Assembly (NCBI GenBank): GCA_916048095.2
Contig: OU696572.1
Location: 2,259,362-2,323,361 of the forward strand
Length of the DNA stretch: 64,000 bases
Origin: Sacculina carcini
Lineage: Eukaryota > Arthropoda > Thecostraca > Sacculinidae
Direction: 5' to 3'
Positions within the stretch are counted from its first letter, which is position 1. Every line of letters begins with the position of its first letter. Below the pieces are notes generated by a model, which worked only from the letters and a program-made list of their open reading frames with translations, ran no database searches and was not told where the DNA came from. Made by a program: the position numbers and the translations under genes. This document shows, piece by piece, positions 11,578 through 23,504 of the stretch.

Positions 11578-11807
11578 GAGGAACTACACTCGAAATGTTT
11601 ATGGTCAGGATTTTGGGGGACTCAGGAGGGGGGCTTGGCATATTTTTTGGGAATCGGGGCTTCAAACAAACAATATGTTTGATTTAGCGCACATATACAC
11701 GCGCGCGCAACGTAACACCAAAACTAACGCCAAATAACGAAAAGCACAGACTTCAAATACATAGCAGATCACACGTGAAATAAGGCAACACAATTAGAGA
11801 AAAATAT

Positions 11808-14690
11808 CTACAACAGAAAGCACATGACAGGAGCAGAGTAAACCATGAAATCAGACCGTAGCATAGGGAGTGAGAGTATGTGAGGAGGGATCAAACGACA
11901 AGTTGAACAAGTACTCGAAAAGAGAAGAACGGAACGAACTAAAGGAAGGAGCACGAACAATAGTAACAGGAAGAGAGTTGTACAAACGAGGAGCAAAAAA
12001 GAAAACGATTTAGCGGACCAAGTTGATTCGTTGAGAGCACGAGAGCAGACGAGAGGGCGAGAATTGCGAGAATATGCAGAAGATGCAGTAAGGAGACCAG
12101 AAAGATAGGAAGGTTGAAGGGGGTCACGATTAACCTTACATACAATACAACAGATACGAAAATGAATACGAGGAATGATAGGTAGCCAACGAAACTCAAA
12201 CAGAAATTTGTTAAGTATGACGACAGGGATTAGGAGAAAGAACAAAACGACAAGAAGAATTAAGCACGCGCTGAAGAACACGCAAAGAGTAATGAGGAAC
12301 ATGAAAATATATAGCAGCAGTAATCAATGCGAGAGAAAATGTGATAGACAACAAGCTTAATCGCAGAAGGACGATCAAGAAACGGACGTATTGGATACAG
12401 AGAGCGTAGGATCAATCGACAGGTCCTGGCCACAGATATAATGTTATTGGAAAACGAAAGAGAAGAATCAAATATAACACCAAGGTCACGCACAGAGTCA
12501 GAAACAGGGAACGGAAGTCTGGGAGGAGGAATTCGAGGAGGGTGGAAAACAATGAACTCAAATTTAGATTGATTTAGGAGAAGGCACCTAGAAGAAGCCC
12601 AAGAAGAGATGTCGGAGAGAATATCAGAGATGAAGGAAGAGGAGGAAAGAGGAAGAGGAACAAAAAACTGAATATCGTCAGCGTAGATATGGTAAGTTAC
12701 AGAATGGCGTTCAAGAATAGGACGAAGCGGGGACATATAAATGTTGAAGAGTAGAGGGCCAAGAACAGATCCTTGCGGTACGCCGGAAAGAAGCGAAACA
12801 CAGCGAGATGAAGACGAGTTGAAGTTCACTGAGTAGGATCTGTCCGAAAGATAAGATTTAATAACAGAAAGAGCCGAGGAAGTGATGCCAAGAGAAGAAA
12901 GATCAGACAATAGAATGGTGTAATCAACAAGGTCAAACGCAGAGGACATGTCAAGAAGAACAAGGAGTACAGATCGACCAGTAGCGAAGTGGGAAAACGT
13001 GTGATCAAGAACAGAAATAGCAACAGATTCAGTGGAATGAGAGGGCCTAAAACCGGACTGAAAAGGAAAAAGTGTTGAATTAGCAAAGGAGGAGAGCTGA
13101 GAATAGATTGCCGACTCAAGAAGTTTAGAAGGAAAACTGAGGAGAGAGACAGGCCGATAATTTTTCAAAACAGATGGATCAAGGGAGGGTTTCTTGAGTA
13201 TAGGAAGAACAGAAGCATGCTTTTCAGCAAGGAACGATCCATGAAGAAAAGATGAATTTTCAAGATAGAGAAAATAAGGAGCGGGTAGAAGAACGGAATC
13301 AGAGATATCACGAAAATTTGTTGGATCAGCTTGAGAAAAGGAGATATTTGTTGAAGAAATTAGACAGAGAACTTCAGAAATATCAACTTGAGAAAATGAC
13401 GGAAATACGCCACTGGAACCAGTGTGTGTCAGTGGAGATGACGAGATAGGGAGGCTAGACCGAGCAATTTGAACTTTATTAGAAAAGAAAGAGGCAAAAT
13501 CATCCGCAGAAATAGTACAGGCGGTAGAGACAGACTTAGAGCCACGAAGAGAGTTAAGAGTAGACCATAGCGTTTTTGGAGAACGAGAAATAGATGAGAG
13601 CCGATTTTTGAAGTAGGACTGCTTGGCGGTAGATAAAGCCGAAATATATGAAGAACGGGAGACGCAATAAGAAGCCCAAGAGACAGAAGAAGGAGAACGC
13701 CTCCAACGGCGCCGCTGTTTGCGTCTAAGGAAAAGTAGATGAGATGTAATCCAAGGAGAGGAAGACGTTACTTTTTTAGAAGAAATCATAAGAGGAAACA
13801 AAGAGTCATTGATCAAGGACAAAGTGCGAGAAAAAAGAGGTAGCAGTTCAGCAATAGGAGACGACAAAAACAGGTGCAGCGGAAGGTGACATGATAGGAG
13901 AGCATAAAACTGAATAGGATCAAAATTACGAAACGACCGGAAGGGTGGTTGCACAGAGCGGAGAGTTTCGCAAGAAGGAAGGGAGAGATCACACAGAAGA
14001 AGGCTGTGGTCAGAAATACTGGAGTCCGGAGGATGAACAACCACATCAGGAATCGGCAGATCAGATGAAAGTGCAGGTGACGGAAATAACATAAGATCAA
14101 GAGTGTGGCCAGACAAGTGGGTGGCTGAAGAAATAGGAGAGACAACGCCATAAGTATCAATTAATGATAGGGAGTTACGAGTATAGGTAGAAGTGGAGGG
14201 TACATCAACCCAGAAGTTGAAATCACCAAAAACGATGAAACGATTAGAGAAAATGGAAGTGATGGAATCAAGAATGTCGGAGAACTCATTAGAGAATGCG
14301 GAGACAGTACCGGGATGATTGTGGCGATATATGATAAGGATGCAGAATTTAGATTGAGACGGAACCGACAGGGAGAGAGCGAGAAATTCAAACGAAGAAA
14401 AGGAAGAAAGAGAACGAATGATGGACAGGGAAAGTGATGAATGATAAATAATGTCAATTCCGCCCCCATGAGATTTTACAGCGGAAGAGCGAGAGGAGTG
14501 AAGAAACATGTAAGGGGAAGGAATGAGAGAGGAAAAAAAGCAACATCCGAATCATGCAGCCAAGTCTCGACAAGACAGAGAAAAGACAAACGATAAGTAG
14601 AGCAGGGATACGATAAAAATTCATCTTTGAAGCGGCAAGATCGGATGTTTAGTAGTCCAATACTTAATGAAGAAAGAGGGAGGAGACATG
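11808..14690 (-). pseudogene. LINE ORF2 endonuclease-reverse transcriptase, frameshifted
   Basis: An open stretch of 749 codons (14509-12260) holds endonuclease motifs IVFGDFNFWVD, SGHTLDLM and SISDHSLL, then RT motifs LKNYRPVSLLS, LLDMSSAFDLVD, SGVPQGSVLGPLLF and the YADD box (YADDIQF). The endonuclease start (LLNIRSC, CLVETWLHDSD) lies upstream at about 14520-14670 in another frame. The thumb and C-terminus (PIIPRIHFRICC, FAPRLYNSLP) continue below 12260, also shifted. The motif spelling fits CR1/L2 clades. Catalytic residues are present but at least two frame breaks remove function. Confidence 0.82.
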
Positions 14691-14702
14691 GGACGGAGAT
14701 AG

Positions 14703-15838
14703 TCAGTCAGAAGATTGAGAAGAACAGGCGTCAGAAGAGAGAGAAGAGGTAGAAGCTGAGTCTGAGGTCGCAGTACGAGAGCGGATGTATTTGCGAACTG
14801 CCAGGAACGAAGCACAGTCAGGTAAAAGTGCCGAGTGGCAGTGGTCCCGTCCAGCAGTGCTGCAATTGGTGCACTTCAGCGGAGCAGTCTGGTCGCAGGC
14901 AGTAGTCAAGTGTGGAGCAGCGCAGCGGCCACACGCCACCGGACGATAATGCTTGGCCGCTTTGTGACCCAGGCCGGAACAGTTGAGGCAGCGCGCCACC
15001 CAAAATCTGTCATAGACGGCGCGCGACCGAAGACCGACGAACAGACGATCTCCTTGGCTGCGTATTATAGACCGGACACGTGGAGAGACCGCCAGAACCG
15101 CGTGCATTCTATCGTCGCGGGGGGTGGTGAAGAATAGCACTCTCAATTCTTGCAACGAAGCATCAGCCAGCGGAGGATTTTTCAGCCGCAACCCCTCGAT
15201 AAATGAGCCAGGAGACGAGTCCAGTGGGATGTTGGCGACATTCACTTTCGGCGGGATGGAGGCGTGTTGCGGCACATGGACCTCCACACCCGGCACTTGG
15301 TCGCGCACACAACTCGCCGCTTTTGCAGCGGCCTCAGCTGAGCTGCAATTGAGCACAACACCACTGCCCCGCGCTGGTCGAGAGCCACCTTCAGTTCACC
15401 TTCAATCTTCAGTTCCGCCGTGAGAGTATCAGCCGTGATGTTTGAATTCCTGGTCGTCGATTTAACGACAACGGCATGTGTTTTTTTGGAAGTAGCCACG
15501 GGCGGTGACGCGGTAGACGAACCAGGGTTATGAACCACGAACGAACCGGGTTTTGGCGGCAAGACAGCCGAATCCAAAGCCGAAGTGTTGGAATCGACTT
15601 TGGCCTCAATAGCAGAGAGTCGACCTCCGAAGCCACTCACGCTGCTGGCAATTTCGATCGCTAGCTTGGCACGTCCTATGCAGGGCGAGCAGATCCAGTT
15701 GATAGTTTTCAGAGAGTCCAATTTGACTCCCTGGAGACAAGCGCATTTTGTGTGAGCCCACGCCGGGCAAAGCGAGCAGGAAACACACCTGGCTACATCG
15801 CTGCCAGCTAATTTGCAGACAGTGTAGACCGCGTCCAT
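14703..15838 (-). pseudogene. LINE ORF1 with PHD-like and CCHC zinc fingers, frameshifted
   Basis: Starts at ATG 15838. The N-terminal segment has a cysteine/histidine pattern CVSCSLCPAWAHTKCACLQG ending WICSPC, like a PHD finger. After a frame change near 15300 the C-terminal segment shows zinc knuckles (CLNCSGLGHKAAKH, CGRCAAPHLTTAC, CTNCSTAGRDHCH) typical of Gag-like RNA-binding proteins. ORF1 of this sort packages LINE RNA. The product ends serine-rich at 14703, just before ORF2. Confidence 0.7.
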
Positions 15839-16524
15839 GATAGCCCGCAGAAAGAGAGAAAAGTCGCGAAAAAACAGTAGACAGAGCGAGATATTCGAGA
15901 AAGGACAGCACACGCGCATACACCTAGAGTGCCAGTTGACGAGACGCGCTAGGGACAAGCACAGACACACACACAGACGGACGAATACACGTCACAGGAG
16001 GAAGGGGAGATGCTATCGCAAAGGTACGCTCACGCAATGCCGAGGGACGCCAAGGGACACCAGAAGTCAAAACAGAATCAGACCGGACACAAAACACGAC
16101 CGACTACGACGAAGGCACGACGAAGACTTCAGTCCCTCTAAGCCCCCCCCCCCCCCCCCTTCGCGCTGCCACTGCTTATTTGTGGTTGGAGTGTTTTTTT
16201 CCAGACGTGCAGTAAGGTTAAATCGAAGTTAGCAGTGACAACTCTCCAAAAATTATTCAGCAGTTGTGGTTTTGCCAATTATTCTTAATCAAACGTACGT
16301 AGACACTGTTTTTCTTCTCAAAACAATTGAAAATTTCCTGATTAAAAATTTACAGCGTATAAACTGACTGAAATTTCACGGATTTTTGTAATATGACGTA
16401 CTGAAGCGAGCGTCAGCATGGCAATGTATTACGCTTCTGATATCCCTCGCACAAATTCCTCATGCCTACGTGGGAAGATAGGCGCAAATGTGTAATTGTC
16501 TTCCATTATGTTGTCCTATTAGCG

Positions 16525-16850
16525 CAGTTGTTCTTAACCCTTTTTTGCGTTTGCATCCTTATAAAATCAGCATTCAGTTCTCACGCTCACTGAATTCTTC
16601 AGAGCTATATGAAAAGATAAAAATACAAACGACGTAATAACAAAACTTCTCTTCAATATTCTCTCATACAGCTCTAAGTTTCTTTAACCTTTCTCCAAGT
16701 ATTTTTTCCGGTAATAAGTATAGTATAGGTAATATAATAGATATATAAAACATATATATAATACATAGGTGAAATATGTATTTTCTTAAATTTTTCACAG
16801 AATTCCTGGCACCTTTTATGAACCAGTCTCCCACCCTTTGGGAACCACTG
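16525..16850. repeat. hAT-type MITE
   Basis: Left end CAGTTGTTCTTAACCC and right end TGGGAACCACTG form degraded inverted ends. The copy-B version (46122-46449) keeps CAGTGGTTCTTAACCC. No convincing target duplication. Confidence 0.6.
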
Positions 16851-17769
16851 GATTGATGGTTCCTCACTTGTCAACAATTTCGTTGGTTTCCAGTGGAGGT
16901 TTGCCTACAGGTTAAAAATCTATAGTTTCTGGAGTAAAGACAATTCTAGGCGTTCCGATATTATGACAAAATTATGACCAATAGCGAATCCACAGGTTTC
17001 CAGGGGGGTGACACAAGTTCACAGGGGTTGAAACAAGTTTGGAGAATCTGAACTCCATCCGCCTCCCAAAAAAGTACCAAGCCCCCACTAACTCCCCCTT
17101 ACATTACCCTGTCGGAAAAAATCCTGGTGCCGTCTCTTGGGTCCGCCTCTGATTGTGATTTATTTTTCATCAATATTCATTATTCATTCAATATTCATAG
17201 CATGAACGGTTTATTACAGACTGTGGTGACAAAACGTCGGACAAAACGACCAACGAATCGAAATTGACCGAACATCATCTCTGCTGAAACAATATGTTTA
17301 ACCTTTTTCTATTATATAAAAGTATTAATACGTTATATTGTCTCCAAACGCTTGTACAGTGTATAATTGTGAATGCTCGCAAAAGATGGATAGATACCGG
17401 TTGTTTTCGTTCTGACAATATATTTTCGAAATTGTTCTGTTGTCAATACAAACATGCGCCTACGAAAATTCACAGGGTACCATTGGAAAGTCGTTGCCAT
17501 TTACAAGTGTGAAAATCTTCAATTTCACGTTACGTTGATTGAAAATATAGTCTATATCTTTTCTATCATTTCAGCATGGAAATAACTAATTGATAAAGAT
17601 AAATGATTTCTGCACCAGCTTGTATGTGTGCAAATATTAATACATCAAATATCTCTACTGAGGTCACCATAAGAATTGGATGACCAGTTTTGAAGTTTCA
17701 TTGAATGCACAACAACTTTGTCAACATGCGGTTGATACTGTAACGTTATAAAATCCACTTTACATAGAT
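16851..17769. other. Duplicated non-coding DNA
   Basis: Matches copy B 46450-47357. It includes a probable old MITE (about 16980-17150, AGCGAATCCACAGG to GGGTCCGCCTCTGA). The ORF at 17294-17512 is conserved in copy B but shows no recognisable domain, and I do not call it a gene. Confidence 0.5.
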
Positions 17770-18107
17770 CAGTGGTTCCCAACTTGTGGTACGCATGCCA
17801 ATAGTCGTACGCGAGGCCCTTCCAGGTGGTACGCGAACACTTTCGGGGTCATGAACAATGGCACCAGGGCATGATATCTGATGTGCTGTGAGCAAAGTAA
17901 TGTCCCCCATTAACCAGCCGGTGGAGAAGAAGCAGATACAGCCCTCACATTGAGTTGTATTTTCAGTTGATTCTTGTGTTCTACTTGTACAATTAAGTAA
18001 ATATAGTGATATCTGATCGAGCTGAGCTTCTCTGGAAGCAGGTGGTACGCGGCGACTATATGGGACCTACAAGTGGTACTCGATCACAAAAGGGTTGGAT
18101 ACCACTG
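17770..18107. repeat. hAT-type MITE beside PHGDH exon 11 copy
   Basis: Starts CAGTGGTTCCCAACTTGTGG and ends AGGGTTGGATACCACTG. Flanks ACATAGAT (17762-17769) and ACATAGGT (18108-18115) are an 8-bp target duplication with one mismatch. The copy-B orthologue is 47358-47695. It predates the duplication. Confidence 0.8.
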
Positions 18108-18675
18108 ACATAGGTGAATGTTCCGGTGTGAACACTTAGAGCTGTAAGAAAAGCACGAGCCTAAACTCTTTGGGAAGGTCCGACAATTGATCACGATCTA
18201 CAATCGGATCCGAAGATCGAACAACGATTATTGATCCATAGTGACTCTTCAGACCAGCGGGGTCACTGTGTTGCGTCATTTTCATCTGGTGTTCTTCATC
18301 TGAACTTTCCTGCTCGGATGTGTTGGCAGAGACCAGAAGACTTGACACGCTGACGTTTTTCTTCATCAACCAACCTGTTTAGTGAGCATACGCACAAACA
18401 CACACACACACACGCACACACATGCACACAAGCTGTGATAGGTTTTCACACTCAATTTGCGCCTACCAAACGGTGGTATGCCATATTGCCGTTTAGCATT
18501 CAAATGATACAGGAATGCTAAAAGTAACAACGTAAACGTCAACATCGTGCATTTGGTATGGTGCATTTCAATGACGAGGGCGCGATATGATACATGTTAA
18601 ATGGGGTAAAATTAATAGCAAGTAGAAAAGTGAACACAGAGCTAGGCAGGAAGTGCACACACGAGCAAACATGAA

Positions 18676-18842
18676 GAATGCATGACACAACACATGTCTG
18701 ACATCTGGTGCCATTTACTGCTGGGTGGACAGGAGCTGCTGGATTATAGAATTCGCCCAATGACATCATCCTCCGCCGGTATTCGAACTACGGTCCTCCC
18801 GCTTGTGAGACGTGTGTGCTACCACTACACCACCGAGTCCAA
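18676..18842 (-). repeat. tRNA-Val-like SINE, head and part of body
   Basis: Read on the minus strand it begins GGACTCCGGTGGTGTAGTGG with an anticodon-loop-like CTCACAA and a B box close to GGTTCGAA. The copy-B orthologue is 48258-48426, so it predates the duplication. Confidence 0.8.
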
Positions 18843-19016
18843 CAAAGGCAACCAGGCAGGTAATCTTGTGGCAGGTACGGGAATGAACGGCTTATCAACC
18901 GAGTGGATGAATGTTTGCAAACGTTGGCGTACTTGGAGGGCACTGAAGTACAAAACTCAACACTGCCAACGTTTGGGTACTTTTGTTTGTTACGGTAGTT
19001 CTCGACGGGAACCACG

Positions 19017-19152
19017 ATGTTACGCCCCACATACGTCTTGTACCGCTTCAGCTCCGGCTCATTTTCTTTAGATAAGGTTAGACTAGGTAGATTACAAAAG
19101 GAGAAAGATAGTCGGGACTGAGGCGGGAGCAAACGTACCTGAGGCGTAATGT
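19017..19152. repeat. MITE with ATGTTACGCCCC termini, copy A
   Basis: Orthologue of 48601-48736. Inverted ends ATGTTACGCCCC and GGCGTAATGT. It lies about 14 bp beyond the exon 10 splice donor. Confidence 0.6.
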
Positions 19153-19200
19153 CCCTAGCTACGTTCTCTCACCGATCAGTGTAGCGATGTCAGACGTGTT

Positions 19201-19430
19201 AGTAGAAGAGTACTACACTTTGTGACATTTTAACTTAACTTTTTTGTGTATACCTAACCTAACCTAACCTAACCTAACCTAACCTAACTTTTTTATTATA
19301 TACCTAACCTAACTTTCTTGTGTATACCTAACCTAACCTAACCTAACCTAACCTAACCTAACTTTTTTATTATATACCTAACTTTATTATACTTTATATA
19401 CTAACCTAACTAACTTTATTATATACGTTT
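19201..19430. repeat. Polinton left terminal inverted repeat with (CCTAA)n tracts
   Basis: The outer 50 bp match the right end almost perfectly in inverse. Inside are runs of CCTAA (about 19252-19290 and 19327-19372) alternating with TTTTTATTATATA spacers. Confidence 0.88.
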
Positions 19431-19450
19431 TTAATTGCGGAATTGTCAAC

Positions 19451-19819
19451 ATGAGTCAGGTGAATACAAACGTTGAAACGGCCAAGCGGATACTACCATT
19501 AGAACATCATGCGGTCAAGTTTGTTGCCGACACACCATTAATCTGTGGACACCCGCTGGAGCAGAGGATTTGGATTATTTTCGGACGACTGGAAAAACAC
19601 AGTCAGACGGATTTCGAACACTTACAAAAACAGCTTACTAATATTATGCAACTGGAGCGATATTTTGACCCTTTTTGGAAACTTCGTCGCGGCGCGGTCA
19701 GAATATTCACCAACGAGGAGCGTGCACTACAGATTGTGATCGATACACTTATGAGTCGGCCAATGAGAGATGCTGTTCTTGGAGCCGTTGCAGCTGCTTT
19801 ATCATTCAAAGTGTTGTAA
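19451..19819 (+). CDS. Polinton ORF of unknown function, 122 codons
   Basis: First ORF inside the left inverted repeat, with a clean ATG start. The product has mixed charge with no signal peptide or recognisable motif; features are WIIFGRLEKH and a C-terminal alanine-rich helix. Its last codons run into the 5' edge of a 164-bp repeat that otherwise marks the end of the polymerase gene (22125), so its natural C-terminus may have been replaced during rearrangement. Unrecognised; it could be the start of another Polinton gene. Confidence 0.4.
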   Translation: MSQVNTNVETAKRILPLEHHAVKFVADTPLICGHPLEQRIWIIFGRLEKHSQTDFEHLQKQLTNIMQLERYFDPFWKLRRGAVRIFTNEERALQIVIDTLMSRPMRDAVLGAVAAALSFKVL

Positions 19820-19980
19820 GATAATTACGGTGGGAGGGGAAAAAATTAATAGGTTAGTGTCCAGTAAACGCATTGTCCTTCCCGATTATCGTACCTTCCC
19901 GTATGGCTTCATCGACTGACCGACCGACCGACCGACATCATCATCATCGTTATTTATTGCTATTTATTTGTTGTGTCACC
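19817..19980 (+). repeat. Internal direct repeat, copy 1 (of 22125-22288)
   Basis: About 164 bp starting TAAGATAATTACGGTGGGAG, nearly identical to the sequence that ends the polymerase ORF at 22125. It includes a (CCGA)n/(CAT)n stretch. This copy sits where the missing polymerase N-terminus should be. Confidence 0.88.
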
Positions 19981-22164
19981 AATTTCTTGCGAAATTTTCC
20001 AAAACTTTCAACATTCCTGTCCGTAAAGGTTTCTTCCCTCACCTCCTCAACACTACGGACAATCAAAATTATGTAGGTCCTTTTCCTTCAGCCGATATGT
20101 TCGACCTGGGTCGCATGTCCACCGAACAGCGCGCCGAGTTTCTCACTTGGCATGCCTCGCAGGTGGGCCGGCAGTATGACCTGCGCCAGGAAATGGGAGC
20201 GTACTGCCGCGATGATGTCAATGTACTTCGTCTCGGTGGTATGCGTTTCCGCCAACAATTCATCGATGTGACTGAGGTGGACCCATTTCAGAGCATCACG
20301 CTTCCATCTGCGTGTCATGAAGTGTGGCGTCAAAAGTTTTTGCGCAAAGACAGCGTCGCGTTGATACCGAGCCATGAGCACTACCGACCATGTGGCAACT
20401 ACTCGAAGAAATCGATCCAGTGGCTGGAACTGGAGGCGTCGTCTCGCGACATCAATATCCAGCACGCATTGAACTCTGGTGAGGTGCGTATTGGGTCGTA
20501 CAAAGTGGACGGCTATGCCAAAGTGGGAGACCAACACCTTCGAGTTTCGAGTTTCTCGGTTGCTATTTTCATGGTCATCGGCATTCTGGGATGTGCTCAA
20601 ACGGCGCCAGCAAAAACTGTCGCTATGTGATGAACAGTGGGGCTCCATCAACGCGCCATCTATACGATGCTACCATGGCTCGTCTGGCGATACTGCGAGC
20701 CCGACCCGACACAACTCTCATCACCATCTGGGAGTGTGAATTTGATGCACTACTTCGAGACGATGACGACCAATGTTGTCGCGCCGAAGCAGTGCAAGTC
20801 TTGCCGCCGATGTTCGGGACGCGTTCTACGGAGGGCGAACAGAGGTGTTTCGTCACTACGCCGAATGTGCTGGTGACGAGCGGATCGAGTACGTTGATGT
20901 GTGCTCCTTGTATCCTTACATCCTTAAAAACGGCAAATTTCCCCTTGGTCATCCTTCTCACATTTTCCGTCCTCCCATCACAGATTTTCACATGTATTTC
21001 GGCATCATTTATTGCACCATTCTCCCGCCACAGAATCTTCACGTTCCCGCCCTTCCCGCACGCATCAACGACCGCCTCATGTTCACTATGTGTAGAACAT
21101 GTGCCGAGCAGGGTATCGGTGGCAATTTCACCACGAGGTCGCCGCCGTGTCACCATTCGGACGAGGAGCGCAGTCTCACTTCCAGCTGGGTGTCGCTGGA
21201 AGTAGCAAAAGCTTTGGGGTTGGGATATCGGCTCACTTCCATCCACGAGTTTTGGCACTTTGCCAACACCACACAGCTCAACGACGGCGAGGCAGGCGGA
21301 TTGTTTGCACAATATGTAAACAAGTTTTACGCCCTCAAGGTCGGCGCCGAGGGTTATCCCGCTCACGTGCAGACTGACGACGACCGACACGACTACCGAC
21401 AGACTCTCGAAGCGCGTGACGGTATAACCCTGCCGACCATTGAGAGGAATCCGGGCCTGAGAGCTGTGGCCAAATTGTGCCTCAACAGCCAGTGGGGCAA
21501 GTTGGCTCAGCGCGCAAACCTGGGGCAGACTGAATACGTCACTTCCATGCGTCGTGTTTACGATCTGCTGGAGGATCCCGTCATGGAGGTCTCCGCGTGT
21601 GACCTCATATCGGTGGCTGACGATAGTGAGGGGGACAGTACCATGCACGATGTATGGAGGCTGACTTACTCCCATCGACAAGACAAGACTGTGGCCGGTC
21701 CGCTTAAAACTAACATCATCCTTGCTGCTTTTGTCACATGCCAAGCCCGACTTTATCTTTACTCTTTCCTGCAACTCCTTAATCCTTTTCAGCTAATATA
21801 CTGTGACACAGATTTAGTCATTTACAAAGCATCACCAGAAATGCCGCGCATCACATCACATTTTCTCGGCGACATGACTGACGAACTGACTTGTTTCGGG
21901 GCAGGCAGCTATATTTCTCATATAGTCTGTCTGTCTCCCAAAAATTACGCTTTTACTGTACACACACCAGACGGGGGCACCAAGACTATAATAAAAATGC
22001 GCGGTATCACACAAACACACGACACGCAGCAGCTTATTTCCTTGGACGCTTTCCGATCCTTGTTAGAGGCGCCTGGTTCCACAATCAAAGTCCCCTTTCG
22101 ACAATTTAAAAAGACTGCAGATCTTAAGATAATTACGGTGGGAGAGAAAAAATTAATAGGTTAG
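19968..22164 (+). pseudogene. Polinton family B DNA polymerase, N-truncated and frameshifted
   Basis: Three consecutive frames make one polymerase. 19968-20570 covers the end of the 3'-5' exonuclease (Exo III-like YCRDDV) and following region. About 20640-20770 covers the ITIWECEF linker. 20773-22164 covers the palm: motif A VDVCSLYPYI, motif B KLCLNSQWGKLA and motif C YCDTDLV. Exo I and Exo II are absent, the gene beginning abruptly after the internal repeat. In intact Polintons the enzyme copies the element by protein priming; here polymerase catalytic residues remain but the reading frame does not. Confidence 0.85.
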
Positions 22165-22288
22165 TGTCCAGTAAACGCAGGGTCCTTCCCGATTATCGTA
22201 CCTTCCCGTATGGCTTCATCGACTGACCGACCGACCGACCGACATCATCATCATCGTTATTTATTGCTATTTATTTGTTGTGTTACCA
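22125..22288 (+). repeat. Internal direct repeat, copy 2
   Basis: Overlaps the last codons of the polymerase and its stop; this is the likely original location. See copy 1 at 19817. Confidence 0.85.
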
Positions 22289-22801
22289 GTGTTAGTTGTG
22301 CTAGGTGTGTTAGTTGTGCTAGATGTATTGGTTTATAATATAAAAGTGTCGACTGTGTTAGTGTGTTAATTGTGCTAGTGTGTTAGCTGTGTTAGTGTGT
22401 ACACATGTTTCGGTGTGTGTGTGTGTGTGTATGCGTATGTTGAACCGGTTTTCGAGAGCCCCGGCACGCGCCGACGTGTGTGTGTGTGTGTGTGTGTATG
22501 TGTGTGTGTGTGTGTGTGCAGGCTTTAATATACAAGTGTTGACGTGTAAACGTGTCATTCAATTGATAATCACCGAGATGGTGACGCATATAATATTGCT
22601 GCTTCTTTCACTATTGCTCATTGTCAGTCATGTTGAATGTTTAATTGCAGAGCTGGTAATTGTGGGATTGTTATATGATCCGATTAAGCGCCGAGGGTGT
22701 TTGGCTAGTGATGCTCAGCGCAAAACCGGTCTCACATCAGCAAATCCTTTATATAATACCCTTATAGTTAAACGAAGATCAGTTTCATCGATACGGCGAG
22801 T
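22289..22801 (+). other. Polinton linker with TG microsatellites
   Basis: Contains GTGTTAGTTGTGCTAG-type imperfect repeats and two (TG)n runs (about 22413-22430 and 22474-22520). No supported gene. A short TATA-like run ending CAGTTTCATCGATACGG precedes the ATPase ATG. Confidence 0.5.
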
Positions 22802-23490
22802 ATGGAAACGTTTGACCCACGTCTTGTTACACCGTTCACAATGATCTTGTCCGGTCCTTCAGGGTCCGGCAAGAGTCAATTAATAGTCGACATGCTGACA
22901 CGGGCGGACCAAGTGCTCACCCGAAGCCCCGATTATGTACTGTATTGCCACGGAACTGCAGCGCCCGATCATATAAATAAGGATCTAGTTAACGAGATGC
23001 GGTACGGAGTGCCATCGCATGAGGAAATTCAACGATTGGCAAGCAAACATAAACACGGTAATGGTTGCATGGTCATTATCGACGACTTACTGGATGCTGT
23101 GGAAGGGCCTGTTGTACGTGACATGTTTACGAAAACTTCGCGTCACGACAACATGAGTGTCCTATTTGTCACCCAAAACACGTTTCTCAAGTCGCCCAAC
23201 TACCGCACAATCAGTCTAAATACAAATTATTATGTATTTTTCCGTATTTTCGAGATCAAACACCACTGCGCGCATTTGCTCAGCAGTACATGCCAGATAA
23301 TATCAGATTCATTATGGATGTTTATAGAGACGTAATGAAGAAAATGTACGGTCATTTGCTTGTGGATTTGCGTCAACAAACTGACAACAGACTACGTGTG
23401 CGTAGCAATGTGTTGGAACAACCCATAACAGTATATCTTCCCGCTTTGAGGTATAAATCTATAATAATAAAGCTCAACGTACATGTGTGA
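22802..23490 (+). pseudogene. Polinton packaging ATPase (FtsK-HerA/A32 type), one frameshift
   Basis: ATG at 22802. Walker A is LSGPSGSGKS at residues about 16-25, Walker B is CMVIIDDLLD at about 91-100, and a sensor-like LFVTQNTF follows. The frame shifts near 23275 and the C-terminus (QQYMPDNIRF to ALRYKS) continues to the stop at 23488-23490. In Polintons this enzyme is thought to pump DNA into capsids; with no capsid gene in this element it would have nothing to fill. Apart from the shift it looks complete. Confidence 0.85.
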
Positions 23491-23504
23491 GTGAGTGAGT
23501 GAGT

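Larger units (their letters stand above)
11790..16000 (-). mobile_element. CR1/L2-like non-LTR retrotransposon (LINE), minus strand
   Basis: Two-ORF layout read from about 16000 down to 11790: ORF1 with zinc fingers, then ORF2 with endonuclease and RT. Codon context is unlike the plus-strand LINE at 4168, so it is a separate family. The exact 5' and 3' ends were not determined. Confidence 0.8.
11578..16452. other. 4.9 kb stretch present in copy A only
   Basis: Copy B reads straight through (GAACTACA joined to AATTCCTCAT at about 46046-46056). The stretch holds the minus-strand LINE below plus about 450 bp of flank (16000-16452) that includes a poly-C run and the MITE end CGCTGCCACTG (ending 16174). 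Either an insertion in A or a deletion in B explains it. A MITE left end lies at 11503 in both copies but its right end (16174) only in A, so a deletion in B is plausible. Confidence 0.7.

Noticed and set aside
18682..19132. ORFs of 129 and 114 codons conserved between copies A and B
   Set aside because: They overlap the SINE and a MITE in PHGDH intron 10; conservation reflects the recent duplication, not coding constraint.
19252..19372. CCTAA arrays as a chromosome end or interstitial telomere
   Set aside because: They are mirrored at the right end and bounded by transposon termini and target duplications, so they belong to the Polinton arms.
20623..21774. 383-codon minus-strand ORF
   Set aside because: Antisense shadow of the Polinton polymerase; no motif of its own.
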